Shown: positions 46,926-55,699 of the stretch, in pieces
Layout of the letters: each line of letters starts with the position of its first letter
How positions within the stretch are numbered: position 1 is the stretch's first letter
Assembly (NCBI GenBank): GCA_965218625.1
Contig: CBDCLG010000017.1
Coordinates: forward strand, 248,001 to 312,000
Length of the DNA stretch: 64,000 nt
From: Bin5 sp965218625
Lineage (GTDB): Bacteria > Chloroflexota > Anaerolineae > Caldilineales > Caldilineaceae
Reading direction: 5' to 3'
Notes under the pieces: model-generated
Told to the model about the DNA's origin: nothing
Seen by the model: the letters and a program-made list of their open reading frames with translations, nothing else
Databases searched by the model: none
Made by a program: the position numbers and the translations under genes

Positions 46926-48179
46926 TTATTCCCCGATGCGCACGGGCTGGAACTGTACGGGCAGGCTCTTCAGCCCGCGCAGGCCGATGTGTTGATGCCA
47001 TTCAAGTTTTTCAGTCGCCAGCTGCAGGCGCGGCAGACGGCGCAGCATCGTGTTGATGGCGATCCTGGTCTCAAGGCGGGCGAGCGGCGCGCCGACGCAG
47101 AAGTGGATGCCATGACCAAAGGTGACGTGCCGGTTGTTGGACCGGGCAATATCGAACCGGTCCGGGTGCGGAAACTGGGCCGGGTCGCGATTGGCCGCGC
47201 CGACCATGGCAAAGACGAGCTGATGTTTTGCGATCTGATGGCCGTGCAGTTCCACCTCTTTGGCGGCCACGCGCATATGGCGCTGCGTCGTGCCGTCGTA
47301 GCGCAGCATCTCTTCAACCGCACTCTCGATCAGGTCCGGCTCCTGGTGCAAGCGCGCCAACATATCGGGGTACCGCAGCAGCGCCACCAGTCCGTTGCCT
47401 ATCGTATTGGTCGTCGTTTCATGACCGGCGCTCATGAGGACGGCAACGATGGCGTAAATCTCCTCTTCGCTGAGCCTGTCCCCCTCTTCTTCGACCTCGA
47501 CCAGCTGACTCAACAGATCGGAAGTGGGGCGGCGGCGGCGCTGCTCGATCTGGCGGCGGACATAGGCCTTCAGTTCGACAATGCTCTGCTGCGCATCGGC
47601 GATGTAGTCGGGGTCCGGCGGCGTCACACCGAGAAAACCCATTATGTTGGAGGACCACTCCTTGTACTTGTCGATATCTTGTGCGGGCATGCCGACGATT
47701 TCGCCGATGACCGCCGCCGGCAGGGGAAAGGCAAAGTCCCAGATGACGTCCATCCGCCCCTTTTCCTCGACGCCATCCAACAGTTCGTCCACCAACTCCT
47801 GGATCCGGCCCTGCAGCGCCTGTACCATGCGTGCGGTGAACGCCTTGGTGATGAGCGTGCGCAAGCGTGTGTGGTAAGTCGGATCGGAGTGGGGGATCTG
47901 CGCGGCGAAATGGTCTTCGAGCATCCCGAATCGGGCCCGTTGCGACGGCGGCAGCTGGTCCAGAAAGACCGGCACGCGCAGTCCGTTGGAGAAGCTGCCC
48001 GGATCGCGCACGACGGCGAGAACATCAGCGTAGCGGGTCAACACCCACGCGTTCCAGCGCTCACTCCAGAAGATGGGCGCCTCGGCGCGCAGCATGTGAT
48101 AAACGGGGTATGGATCGACGTAGAATTCAGGCGAGGACAGGTAATCGTCAAATCTGGCCTGCGCCGCCGGCCTTGACAT
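46926..48179 (-). CDS. Cytochrome P450
   Basis: A 417-residue soluble bacterial P450. Oxygen-activating I-helix SAGHETTTN (about 250-258), ExxR as Glu290-Arg293 (VEEMLRYDG), and heme-thiolate loop FGHGIHFCVGAPLARLE with Cys361. It lacks a membrane anchor, so needs ferredoxin partners, none of which are in the window. GGGAGAG precedes the ATG. In marine bacteria, P450s clustered with sugar genes demethylate 6-O-methyl-galactose; a similar O-demethylation of a methylated sugar is a reasonable guess here but not shown by the sequence. Confidence 0.94.
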   Translation of the reverse strand: MSRPAAQARFDDYLSSPEFYVDPYPVYHMLRAEAPIFWSERWNAWVLTRYADVLAVVRDPGSFSNGLRVPVFLDQLPPSQRARFGMLEDHFAAQIPHSDPTYHTRLRTLITKAFTARMVQALQGRIQELVDELLDGVEEKGRMDVIWDFAFPLPAAVIGEIVGMPAQDIDKYKEWSSNIMGFLGVTPPDPDYIADAQQSIVELKAYVRRQIEQRRRRPTSDLLSQLVEVEEEGDRLSEEEIYAIVAVLMSAGHETTTNTIGNGLVALLRYPDMLARLHQEPDLIESAVEEMLRYDGTTQRHMRVAAKEVELHGHQIAKHQLVFAMVGAANRDPAQFPHPDRFDIARSNNRHVTFGHGIHFCVGAPLARLETRIAINTMLRRLPRLQLATEKLEWHQHIGLRGLKSLPVQFQPVRIGE

Positions 48180-48281
48180 TGTGCTCTCCCTATGCGGAAA
48201 AGAGGGCCAGCTCGATCTTTCTCCGGCGGCCGATCAGTCTTCGCGCATAGCCGCCCGCTCGCCGTCGCACTGCGCCGGCCA

Positions 48282-49184
48282 TCATCCCTTGACCGATCCC
48301 GATGTAAGGCCCTGGATAAAGTACTGCATGCCGAAGGCAAAGAGGATCAGCTGGGGCACGACGGCGAAGGCGAAACCGGCCGCCTGCATGCCCAGCTCCG
48401 GCCGGCTGAAGAACTGGGTCAAGCGCGGGTCGTACCGTTCCAGCGCCAGCATCAACGTCCACTGATCGCTGCGCAACATCAGCCCCGGCCAGATGAAGTC
48501 CTGGTAGATGCCGATAAAATTCATCACCGCCACGGTCACGAGGATAGGGCGCGCCAGCGGCAGCGCAATTTGAAGCAGCGACTGCAGTTCGGACGCGCCG
48601 TCCACGCGCGCCGACTCGAACATCTCGCTCGGCTGCGAACGGAAGAAGGTGGTGATCAGAAAGATGGCGAACGGCTGTCCGCCCGCGATATAGAAGATGA
48701 TCAGACCATGGAAAGTGCGCACCAGATTCAACTGCCGGGCCAGCACGAAATGCGGAACGAGCAGCACGATGCCGGGTATGATCATCACGGCCAATATCAA
48801 CAGGAAGAGCTTTTCCCGCCCGGGCGCGGGAATGCGGGCAAAGGCATACGAAGCCAGCGCGGCAAACACCAGGATCCCTGCGATCGAGCCGAGTCCGACA
48901 CCAAGTGTGCGCACCATCGACGGGAAAAGATCGAATAAAGCGACCTTGAAGTTCTGAAATGTCGGCGGAAAAGGCATCCCCCAGTAATCGGCGTATATCA
49001 ACACGGTCGGCCGCAGCGCCATCGACAGCATCATGAGGATCGGCACAAAGGCGAAGAACAGGATGATCGACAGGCACCCGATCTGGAACCCGGAGCTCAA
49101 GGACGCATGATACTGCTGCAGCCGCACCCAGAAGCGGGGCAACCTGCTCGCAGAAATACCTGGAACCTGCTGAAGGCCGGCCAT
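48282..49184 (-). CDS. Carbohydrate ABC transporter permease, MalG type (set 2)
   Basis: A 300-residue six-span permease. QIGCLSIILFFAFVPILMML, SIAGILVFAALASYAFARI, and the EAA loop as ESARVDGASELQSLLQIALP (about 195-214). It ends with the typical MalG tail YFIQGLTSGSVKG. The ATG lacks a strong ribosome site and is preceded by the phrase repeat at 49190-49370. It partners the propeller-fused MalF-type protein immediately upstream. Confidence 0.92.
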   Translation of the reverse strand: MAGLQQVPGISASRLPRFWVRLQQYHASLSSGFQIGCLSIILFFAFVPILMMLSMALRPTVLIYADYWGMPFPPTFQNFKVALFDLFPSMVRTLGVGLGSIAGILVFAALASYAFARIPAPGREKLFLLILAVMIIPGIVLLVPHFVLARQLNLVRTFHGLIIFYIAGGQPFAIFLITTFFRSQPSEMFESARVDGASELQSLLQIALPLARPILVTVAVMNFIGIYQDFIWPGLMLRSDQWTLMLALERYDPRLTQFFSRPELGMQAAGFAFAVVPQLILFAFGMQYFIQGLTSGSVKG

Positions 49185-49189
49185 TGAAA

Positions 49190-49370
49190 ACCCGAAACTC
49201 GTTAACTGCCGGAACTCGTCAAAATCCGGAACTCGAAACTCGGAACTCGAAACTCGTCAAAATCCGGAACTCGAAACTCGTTAAGACCCGAAACTCGTCA
49301 ACCGACTGTTATACACCCGGAACTTCGCCTGGCTCTCGCAGTTCGAGTTCCGAGTTTCGAGTTCCGGCCA
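49190..49370. repeat. Intergenic phrase repeat GGAACTCGAAACTCG
   Basis: Runs of CCGGAACTCGAAACTCG and AAACTCGTCAAAATCCGG fill the gap between the two permease genes of set 2, with an inverted echo (CGAGTTTCGAGTTCCG) at its far end that could fold the transcript into a long hairpin. Confidence 0.85.
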
Positions 49371-49375
49371 TTAAG

Positions 49376-51376
49376 CTAGGCGACTCGCTCTATTGTTTCG
49401 TTCCTGCGGTAGCGCAGGATCACCACCGTGGCGATGAAACTCATGATGAACAGGATTACGCCGATGGCCGAGCTGTAGCCGTACTCGGTGTCGATGAGCT
49501 GACGGTACATCTCCAACGCCGGCGTGTAGGTTGCGTAACCGGGGCCGCCGCGTGTAAAGATCCAGATGTTGGCGAAGCCTGCGATCGAGCCGGCGAAGGT
49601 GAAGAACAGCAAGAGTCGAAACTGCGCCTCGAGCAGCGGTACGTCGACACGCCAGAAGCGCGACCACCAGTTGGCGCCGTCGATATGGGCGGCGTCATAC
49701 AACTCCGGGTTGATGTCCATCAGCCCGCCCAGGTAGATGAGCAGGGCGAAGATCTCGACGTAGGGAAAGCCGGCGCCGATGATGGCCCACAGCGCAGTGT
49801 TTTCGTTTCCCAGCCAGGCCGTCTGCAGGTGGGAGAGACCGACCCCCGACAGGATCAGGTTGAGCAGGCCGATGTTGGGATCATAGATCATCCGCCACAG
49901 GAGGATGGTGACCAGGCCGGGGACGACGGCGGGAAAGACATAGAGTGTCCGAAACAGGTATCTCAACTTGCTGCTGCGCAGCCAGTAGATGAGCTCAGCG
50001 ACGAACAGAGGGATTGTAACGGTCTTGACGACACCGGTGACGGCGATAATGAGGAGATTGATGAATCCGACGCGGAAATAGAAGTCCTCGGTGAAGATGG
50101 TGACGTAGTTGGTAACGCCGATGAATTCGGTGACCCGGCGCAGGCTCATGTTGGTGAACGAGGTGTAGAAGGCCAGTGCGGCCGGGTAGTAGCTGAAGAG
50201 CAGGACCAATGCGACAGAGGGGGCGATGAACAGGTAGAAGACGTAGGCGCGGCGCATCCTCACGGCCAGGCTGCACAGGGCCGTCCACCAGCGCTCGACT
50301 GTGCGGACCAGGACGATCAGGAGCAGGAACAGCAGCCCGAGATCGGCGATGATCCAACGGAAACGGAACTGCTCGGCCAGGCCCACGCCGCGCATCGCCC
50401 CCGCGTTGAGACTGTGCCACGGTCCATCCTGCGGCACCACCGTCAGCCGCCCGCCGCCGGCAGGGACGAGGGCCGTGATTCGCCCTTCGCCGACTTGCGC
50501 GGTTGACAGTATATTGCCGGCTGCATCGAGAGCGACCAGCGTGCCCTGAACATCGGCGGCAAGATAGGTGCCGGTTGTGGGATCAAAGCCCAGGCTCTGC
50601 AGGCGGAATTCGGTCGGGTTGACGTGCCAGTACGTCCCACCCTGCGCGTCGAGAAGGGTCAGACCGCCGTTCTCGTCACTCACCAGCAGCTGCCCGACCT
50701 CGGGCAATGCCTTCATCCGGATGACGGGGAAAGGCACCATCGTGCGCCAGCGCGTCTCGCCGTCGTCCCCGATCGCCACGACGCGGGCGTTGCCCGTCCC
50801 ATAGTAGGCGACGTCATCGGCGACATCGAGGCCGTAGATCGTGAACTCTGCCTTGTTGGTGAACGCGGGCTCGACACCCGGCGTGGGGAAATAGGAGATG
50901 TAAAACCTGTCGGTCCGGATGGCGACGCCGTGTGCAACGAAGAGCTGGCCACGCTGATTGGCCCTGACGCCAACGACTCTGCCGGCAACTTTGGCCTCGT
51001 TCAAGACCTGAAATTGCCGGTCGAATGCGATAACGCTGCCGTCGCCCAGGCCTACGTAGAACGTATCTCCGCCGGGCGCAACGTCTATGCTGCCGATCAC
51101 CGCATTCATCTGCAGCTCGCGGACCGGCGCCCCCTCCTCCAACAGCAGGAGCCGGTCGTCGACTGTCCCCGCTACCATGGTGCGCTCGTCGAGGGGAACG
51201 ACAATCGCCGCCTGCTGGCTGGACGCCGTCAGCGGGGTGAGCGCCTCTTCGTCGGCGTTGCGGACCAGGATGAAGAAGGCGATGTTGACCAGCAGGGTCA
51301 GCGCCAGCACGCCAATCAGGACGTGCAGGCCACGCCTGTAAAACCGAGGAGAGGCCCCAGCCGGAATCGATGCCAT
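49376..51376 (-). CDS. MalF-type sugar ABC permease fused to an N-terminal beta-propeller
   Basis: 666 residues from the ATG at 51376; the frame upstream of it is translated repeat. First membrane span about 20-40 (LIGVLALTLLVNIAFFILV), then about 300 exported residues that read as a PQQ/WD-like propeller with six or so blades: SIDVAPGGDTFYVGLGDGSV, YGLDVADDVAYYGTGNARVV, LPEVGQLLVSDENGGLTLLD and DPTTGTYLAADVQGTLVALD. A second span about 345-365 follows, then a complete MalF core with YPAALAFYTSFTNMSL, EAA loop DGANWWSRFWRVDVPLLEAQ near 565 and IWIFTRGGPGYATY. No usual MalF has a propeller; E. coli MalF instead has a smaller P2 loop contacting the binding protein. It may sense or hand over ligand. 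Confidence 0.92.
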   Translation of the reverse strand: MASIPAGASPRFYRRGLHVLIGVLALTLLVNIAFFILVRNADEEALTPLTASSQQAAIVVPLDERTMVAGTVDDRLLLLEEGAPVRELQMNAVIGSIDVAPGGDTFYVGLGDGSVIAFDRQFQVLNEAKVAGRVVGVRANQRGQLFVAHGVAIRTDRFYISYFPTPGVEPAFTNKAEFTIYGLDVADDVAYYGTGNARVVAIGDDGETRWRTMVPFPVIRMKALPEVGQLLVSDENGGLTLLDAQGGTYWHVNPTEFRLQSLGFDPTTGTYLAADVQGTLVALDAAGNILSTAQVGEGRITALVPAGGGRLTVVPQDGPWHSLNAGAMRGVGLAEQFRFRWIIADLGLLFLLLIVLVRTVERWWTALCSLAVRMRRAYVFYLFIAPSVALVLLFSYYPAALAFYTSFTNMSLRRVTEFIGVTNYVTIFTEDFYFRVGFINLLIIAVTGVVKTVTIPLFVAELIYWLRSSKLRYLFRTLYVFPAVVPGLVTILLWRMIYDPNIGLLNLILSGVGLSHLQTAWLGNENTALWAIIGAGFPYVEIFALLIYLGGLMDINPELYDAAHIDGANWWSRFWRVDVPLLEAQFRLLLFFTFAGSIAGFANIWIFTRGGPGYATYTPALEMYRQLIDTEYGYSSAIGVILFIMSFIATVVILRYRRNETIERVA

Positions 51377-51394
51377 GGTTCGTTGTTGAACACC

Positions 51395-51622
51395 AGTGGT
51401 CGGTGGTCGGTGGTCAGTGGCCAGGAAACACCAGTGGTCGGTGGTCAGTAGCCAGTGGCCAGGAAACACCAGTGGTCGGTGGTCAGTAGCCAGTGGCCAG
51501 GAAACACCAGTGGTCGGTGGTCAGTAGCCAGTGGCCAGGAAACACCAGTGGCCAGCAACGTCAACTGCTGCGAACGCAGCTGATGTTACTGGCAACCGGC
51601 AACTGGAGACTGGCAACTGGTG
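51395..51622. repeat. Tandem phrase repeat, about 38-bp unit
   Basis: Units of ACCAGTGGTCGGTGGTCAGT plus AGCCAGTGGCCAGGAAAC occur about four times, then break into GCAACTGG phrases that reach the stop of the binding-protein gene at 51623. Confidence 0.9.
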
Positions 51623-53275
51623 TTACGTTCCAGGCTCGCGTGCGGGATTGTCGAGGTCGGCGTGGGTCACGTCCTTCAACGCCAGAATGTCGTCAAAGTT
51701 GTCCATCCAGTACTGCTGATAGAACTGGGCGAACTCGGCGCCGGTTGTCTTGCGCTCCAGCGCCTCCTTATAGGCGTTCTTGACGTTGACGACGTGCGTG
51801 TTGTCCCACGACTCGTAGCCGCTGAAGTACTCCCAGTTGTTCTGATTCAACTCGGCGTTCCCCATCGGCCTGACCATATCGTTGAGCATCTGCCGTTCGG
51901 GCGGATAGGTGACCCCGTACACGTCGACGGGACCCATGCCCGGCCAGCCTTCGTCCAGGCGTGCGTCATAGTAGGTCTGCATGCCGGACTCGGAGTACCA
52001 GAACATGAGAAAATCGAGGCAGCGGTCGATCTGCTCCTGGTTCTTCTTGACGATGCTGACGTAGGCGTCGCCCTGCCCGGCCACATCCTTGGCGCGGCAC
52101 TGCACCAGCGGCCCTTCCATCGTCGGGAAGGGGAAGATGGCCCACTCGAAGGTCTCGACTTCGGTACTCTCGTCCAACCCCAGCTCTTCCAGGCGCTCGG
52201 GCGTGATCTCTTTCAGGTCGCGGTCGACAGTGGGCAGCGCCCAAGTGCCGGAGGGCAGGAAGGCCGCCTGCTGCTGCAGCCAGGTGGCGTAGCCGCCATC
52301 GCTGCGAACGAAGAAGTCCTCGGTCGCATACTGCGGCCACGCCATCGAAAGGTTGTCGATCATTTCGGCAAAGGCGTCGGTGTCGAAGCGCAACTCGCCT
52401 TCGCGGATTGCCCGGAAGTAGCGCTGGCCATTGAAGGTGTACTTGGAATGGATGTCCTTGTCGCCCGGGTCGAAGACAAAGTTGCCGTCGAACTCGGGAT
52501 CATAGTTCCAGTCACCTTCGTGGGCGCGCACCGTCTCGACCCAGTCCAGGTGATACTGATCAAAGTAGACGCCGGAGACCCACTGATGACCCTGCCAGGT
52601 GAAGTTGATCACGATCGGGCTGTCCACGACCGCGGTCAGCTTCTCGCAGGCGTCGATGAACTCGGTCCACGTGTCCGGCAGCTTGGCCCCGACCTCGTCC
52701 AGCATCGTCATGTTGGCATACCAGAAGACTTCGGCGCCGGCCGCGGCCAGGCCATACCGTTCGCCCTTGGCGTTGGCCCATTTGAAGCGTTCAAAGTTGA
52801 AGGCCTCGTTCCACGGCTTGCCGGCGTACGGGTTGTGGGCGCTGACGTACCTGTCGAGGTTGAGGTAATCGCGGAAGGTACCGGCATCGACGCCGGAGAC
52901 GACATCCAGGCGAATATCGTCGGCGGCAAGCTGTGTGGTAAGCCAGGCGTGGTATCCGCCGGTGATGCCGCCGGGCGGCGCTTCAAAGACGACGTCTACG
53001 TCGGGCTGATGCGCATTGTAGGCCGCGACAAGCGCGTCCTGGCCCGCCTTCTGGTGACCGTCGTCGGTGGTGTCGCGCAGCGCGATGATTACCGGTCCCG
53101 AGTGCATCGCCATCGCCGGCTCGGCCGGGGCCGCGGCTGTTGCCGGCGCGGCAACCTCTGCGGGAGCCGCCGGCGGCGCGCATGCCGCCAGGACGCCCGT
53201 GCCCAATGCGGCGCCGGTCAGGCCGAGAAAGCCCCGCCGGCTCATCCCCCTGTTCTGCCGATCCTTTCTCTCCAT
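51623..53275 (-). CDS. Carbohydrate ABC substrate-binding lipoprotein, Tat-type signal (set 2)
   Basis: A 550-residue family 1-like binding protein. Signal GMSRRGFLGLTGAALGTGVL with twin arginines and a lipobox ending AAC, then an Ala/Pro-rich linker (about 38-55). The twin-Arg motif suggests Tat export in a folded state. Body: VIIALRDTTDDGHQKAGQDA, ANAKGERYGLAAAGAEVFWY, LTAVVDSPIVINFTWQGHQW, and C-terminal YWMDNFDDILALKDV. AAGGAGGAG precedes the ATG. It opens the second importer operon; larger than usual, suggesting an oligosaccharide or bulky ligand. Confidence 0.92.
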   Translation of the reverse strand: MERKDRQNRGMSRRGFLGLTGAALGTGVLAACAPPAAPAEVAAPATAAAPAEPAMAMHSGPVIIALRDTTDDGHQKAGQDALVAAYNAHQPDVDVVFEAPPGGITGGYHAWLTTQLAADDIRLDVVSGVDAGTFRDYLNLDRYVSAHNPYAGKPWNEAFNFERFKWANAKGERYGLAAAGAEVFWYANMTMLDEVGAKLPDTWTEFIDACEKLTAVVDSPIVINFTWQGHQWVSGVYFDQYHLDWVETVRAHEGDWNYDPEFDGNFVFDPGDKDIHSKYTFNGQRYFRAIREGELRFDTDAFAEMIDNLSMAWPQYATEDFFVRSDGGYATWLQQQAAFLPSGTWALPTVDRDLKEITPERLEELGLDESTEVETFEWAIFPFPTMEGPLVQCRAKDVAGQGDAYVSIVKKNQEQIDRCLDFLMFWYSESGMQTYYDARLDEGWPGMGPVDVYGVTYPPERQMLNDMVRPMGNAELNQNNWEYFSGYESWDNTHVVNVKNAYKEALERKTTGAEFAQFYQQYWMDNFDDILALKDVTHADLDNPAREPGT

Positions 53276-53520
53276 CGTTCTCCTCCTTGAGGTTCTATTG
53301 GCCTCTACGGACGAAATACACGCTTCAGTCGGTCCACACGTGACGAACGAAGAATATTCGACAGCCAGCCGGGCCGGTCCACGATGATGGCCGCCTGACC
53401 GTCGAAAGCAGATTGTACGCGAATTACGTCAACCAACCCCCCCCCGGAACCCCGCCGCAGCAAAGGCCGGGGCGCAAGCCGGAACCTGTATTCGGAAAGG
53501 AGGCCCCGCAGGCAAGTCAA
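53276..53520. other. Upstream gap of the set 2 binding protein, nothing recognised
   Basis: Separates the PhyH stop from the binding-protein start. It carries a C-rich run (ACCCCCCCCCGG at about 53438-53449) and no supported gene. Confidence 0.4.
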
Positions 53521-54363
53521 TTAAGCGGGGTTCCTGCTCAAGGCAGAAGGCATGCCGGCCTGTTCCACGCCCGGCTGCGTCTCGGGCACGATCGGCCAGC
53601 CCTGTCCGCCAACAAAGTCGAATTCGCCCAGGCCGCAGAGCCAGCAGAACATCTCCGCCACATACGGCCTGTCGCGGAAACCCTCAAACAGGGGTGTTCC
53701 CGTGGCGAAGTTGGCCCTGGAAAAGTCGAACTGCGGGTCGGTTTTCCAGTCGCGCTGCGGCGGCGAAGTGCGCCAGTAGTTGTATTTGAGCATGTTGCGC
53801 AGGCCGTCTACGGTCGAACGGCTGCGGCGGTGCCAGATCGAATAGACGGTGACGATGATCGAGCCGGCGGGCAACGCTGTCACCATGCCGGGCCTGATCC
53901 TGTCGTAATGCGCCATATAGTTGGCCTTGGTGCGGGCGAAGTGCGAAGCCGGCACGACCTCGAGCGGGCCCAGCTCCTTCGGCGTGTCCTGGGGATAGTA
54001 GAAGACCTGCAGATAGTCCAGCCGCGGCGTGTAGATCGAGCCGCCGTCGGTATGCCAGCCCTGCGCCGCCTCCGGGGTCTTGACGCGGTGATTGCTCATG
54101 CCCAACGGGAGCTTGAAATCCTTGCCCAGCAGCGACCGCACCGCGCCCGCCGCCTGCGAATTCTTGATGACCGCGTCCATAAACCAGTCTTGAGACAAAA
54201 TCTCATCGACGCGATTGTCGAGGTAAACGTCGAGAAATTCCATCGCGCGCCGGTTGATCTCGTCGGGCACGACCCGTTCCAGGACCAACATTCCCTGGCG
54301 GCAGAAATCGACGACCTGCTCGTCGCTCAGCGTCGGTTCACAGTCATAGAGTTGACCTAGCAT
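53521..54363 (-). CDS. Phytanoyl-CoA dioxygenase (PhyH) family protein (second)
   Basis: 280 residues from the ATG at 54363, chosen because GAGAGG lies five bases upstream and the protein then starts MLGQLYDCEPTLSDEQVVDF. Iron ligands His104 and Asp106 in GWHTDGGSIYTPRLDYLQVF and His178 in VYSIWHRRSRSTVDGLR; the Arg in the last segment fits 2-oxoglutarate binding. A Fe(II)/2-oxoglutarate oxygenase of unknown substrate, only distantly like the one at 44956-45951. It follows the small gene at 54374-54736 by 10 bases. Confidence 0.9.
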   Translation of the reverse strand: MLGQLYDCEPTLSDEQVVDFCRQGMLVLERVVPDEINRRAMEFLDVYLDNRVDEILSQDWFMDAVIKNSQAAGAVRSLLGKDFKLPLGMSNHRVKTPEAAQGWHTDGGSIYTPRLDYLQVFYYPQDTPKELGPLEVVPASHFARTKANYMAHYDRIRPGMVTALPAGSIIVTVYSIWHRRSRSTVDGLRNMLKYNYWRTSPPQRDWKTDPQFDFSRANFATGTPLFEGFRDRPYVAEMFCWLCGLGEFDFVGGQGWPIVPETQPGVEQAGMPSALSRNPA

Positions 54364-54373
54364 GGCGCCTCTC

Positions 54374-54736
54374 TCATTTCTCCAATATGAATTCACAGCC
54401 GAGACCGTAGGTATGGGTTTCGTGCAGCATGAGCGCCAGTTCCGGGAACTTGATCACGCGCCAGCCGTCGTGGATGGCCTCCAGCACGGTCTGGTAGGGC
54501 CAGCGGTCGGGATCGTCCCAGACCTCTTCGTCCGCTGCGTCGCCGATGAAGGAGACGCCGATGACGGGCGAATGGACCGACGAGCCGGAGGCGCTGAGGT
54601 AGAGCAGCTGCTGGGGCGGGGCTGCCCCATCGTGCAGAATATCGAGGATGCCCTGGAGGTCCGATTCCCGGAGATTCCCTTCTCTGAACTTCGTCAGACA
54701 GCCGCGTAGCCGGTGCTCAAGGAGTGGCGCGTCCAT
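54374..54736 (-). CDS. Conserved-looking protein of unknown function, 120 residues
   Basis: MDAPLLEHRLRGCLTKFREG, then LQGILDILHDGAAPPQQLLY, GDAADEEVWDDPDRWPYQTV and LMLHETHTYGLGCEFILEK. Cytoplasmic, no signal or span. Family not recognised. It is separated by 10 bases from the PhyH gene on the same strand, so the two are likely cotranscribed. A partner role is possible but unproven. The ribosome site is weak. Confidence 0.65.
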   Translation of the reverse strand: MDAPLLEHRLRGCLTKFREGNLRESDLQGILDILHDGAAPPQQLLYLSASGSSVHSPVIGVSFIGDAADEEVWDDPDRWPYQTVLEAIHDGWRVIKFPELALMLHETHTYGLGCEFILEK

Positions 54737-54984
54737 AGGTCGGTCTCACAGTAGGTCGTTTCCGGGCATAAACCGCTTCAGGAGGGCCTGTAGCAACAGG
54801 ACGTCTGGCGGCATCCCGCTGAAACGAGGACATTTGAACGGTTTCACGGCGGCTTTCCCATGCGAAGGCAGATGGCGCCGGGAAAGTCATGCCTGCATTC
54901 GACAATTAATAGCATATGATTAAGAAACGGTCAACTGCTGTTTTTTCGGTGGGGTAAGCCGCGAACGGGCCTGCGGCGGAGGGG
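54737..54984. other. Non-coding region, nothing recognised
   Basis: Upstream of the 120-residue protein; probably its promoter region, without a recognisable consensus. Confidence 0.4.
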
Positions 54985-55130
54985 AAGTTTTGAGTTTGTA
55001 GTTTTTAGTGAAGACCGGAACTGCAGTGGATAGTGGATAGTGGATAGTGGATAGTGGATAGTGGATAGTGGCCGGTGGAGACCCGTCGCGTGCGGGGTAG
55101 TTGCAGTTGACGTTACTAGGGCTCGTTGAC
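54985..55130. repeat. Dispersed intergenic repeat with GGATAGT array
   Basis: AAGTTTTGAGTTTGTAGTTT, GGAACTGCAGTGGATAGTGG then GGATAGT six times, GGCCGGTGGAGACC and GTTGCAGTTGACGTTAC. Same block order as 39806-39955. Confidence 0.9.
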
Positions 55131-55319
55131 ATTTGTCGGAACTATGATTCAGCTGATTTATCTGATGGACTTGATTAACGGCGCTGGCTCCCGAAACGGG
55201 CTTTGTTCAAGAGAATCAGGTGAATCAGAGTCCAAACTGTTCTCAAACCTTCTGTAGATGTCGCCTCTTTGAATGGTTTTCTGAAACGTCAACGGAGCCT
55301 AAAAACCAGAAACTCAAAA

Positions 55320-55699
55320 CTAAAAACTGCAGTTCACCTGCTTCCGCTTGACACTGTCCCACGCCCAAAGATCGTAGCTGGCGGCGTTCGTCACCGCATG
55401 CCAGGCGAGCGTGACCTGGCCGCTGCCGATGGTCGTCGTCAAGTTCTGCGGCACGCCTGGGGCCACCGAGTTTTCGTCATGTGTGCAAGACGGCAGGTGA
55501 AGTGTAAGTATGTCCATAACTTCACTTGAAAGAGGGAAACTGTGTCAGCGGGCAGACATAACTGATTGCCGCGTAAAGTCACGGAGTACAGTTTGCCGAG
55601 GGCGTGTAGTCCAGCGACTGGCCCGCTCAACTGGTTGTTGGAGAGGTGCAGAAGGAAGAGATTGGTAGGGGCGCTCAGATCCGGGATTGGCCCGTTCAA
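55320..55699 (-). pseudogene. Tail fragment of a second LRR/FN3 surface protein
   Basis: Immediately behind the stop of the giant LRR gene the other frames read DNQLNGPIPDLSAPTNLFLL, LSNNQLSGPVAGLHALGKL and LRGNQLCLPADTVSLFQ, then after a one-base shift MDILTLHLPSCTHDENS and the fibronectin-like VPQNLTTTIGSGQVTLAWHA, NAASYDLWAWDS. This is the usual C-terminal order (last LRRs, cap, FN3) of such proteins, but it lacks its own start and is split by a frameshift. Confidence 0.75.

Noticed and set aside
51377..51469. Upstream ATG giving 31 extra residues to the propeller-permease
   Set aside because: The extension is the translated phrase repeat and lacks a ribosome site; the frame starts properly at MASIPAG.
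51395..51622. CRISPR or attachment-site array
   Set aside because: Repeats of about 38 bases are directly tandem without unique spacers, and no cas, integrase or recombinase gene is near.
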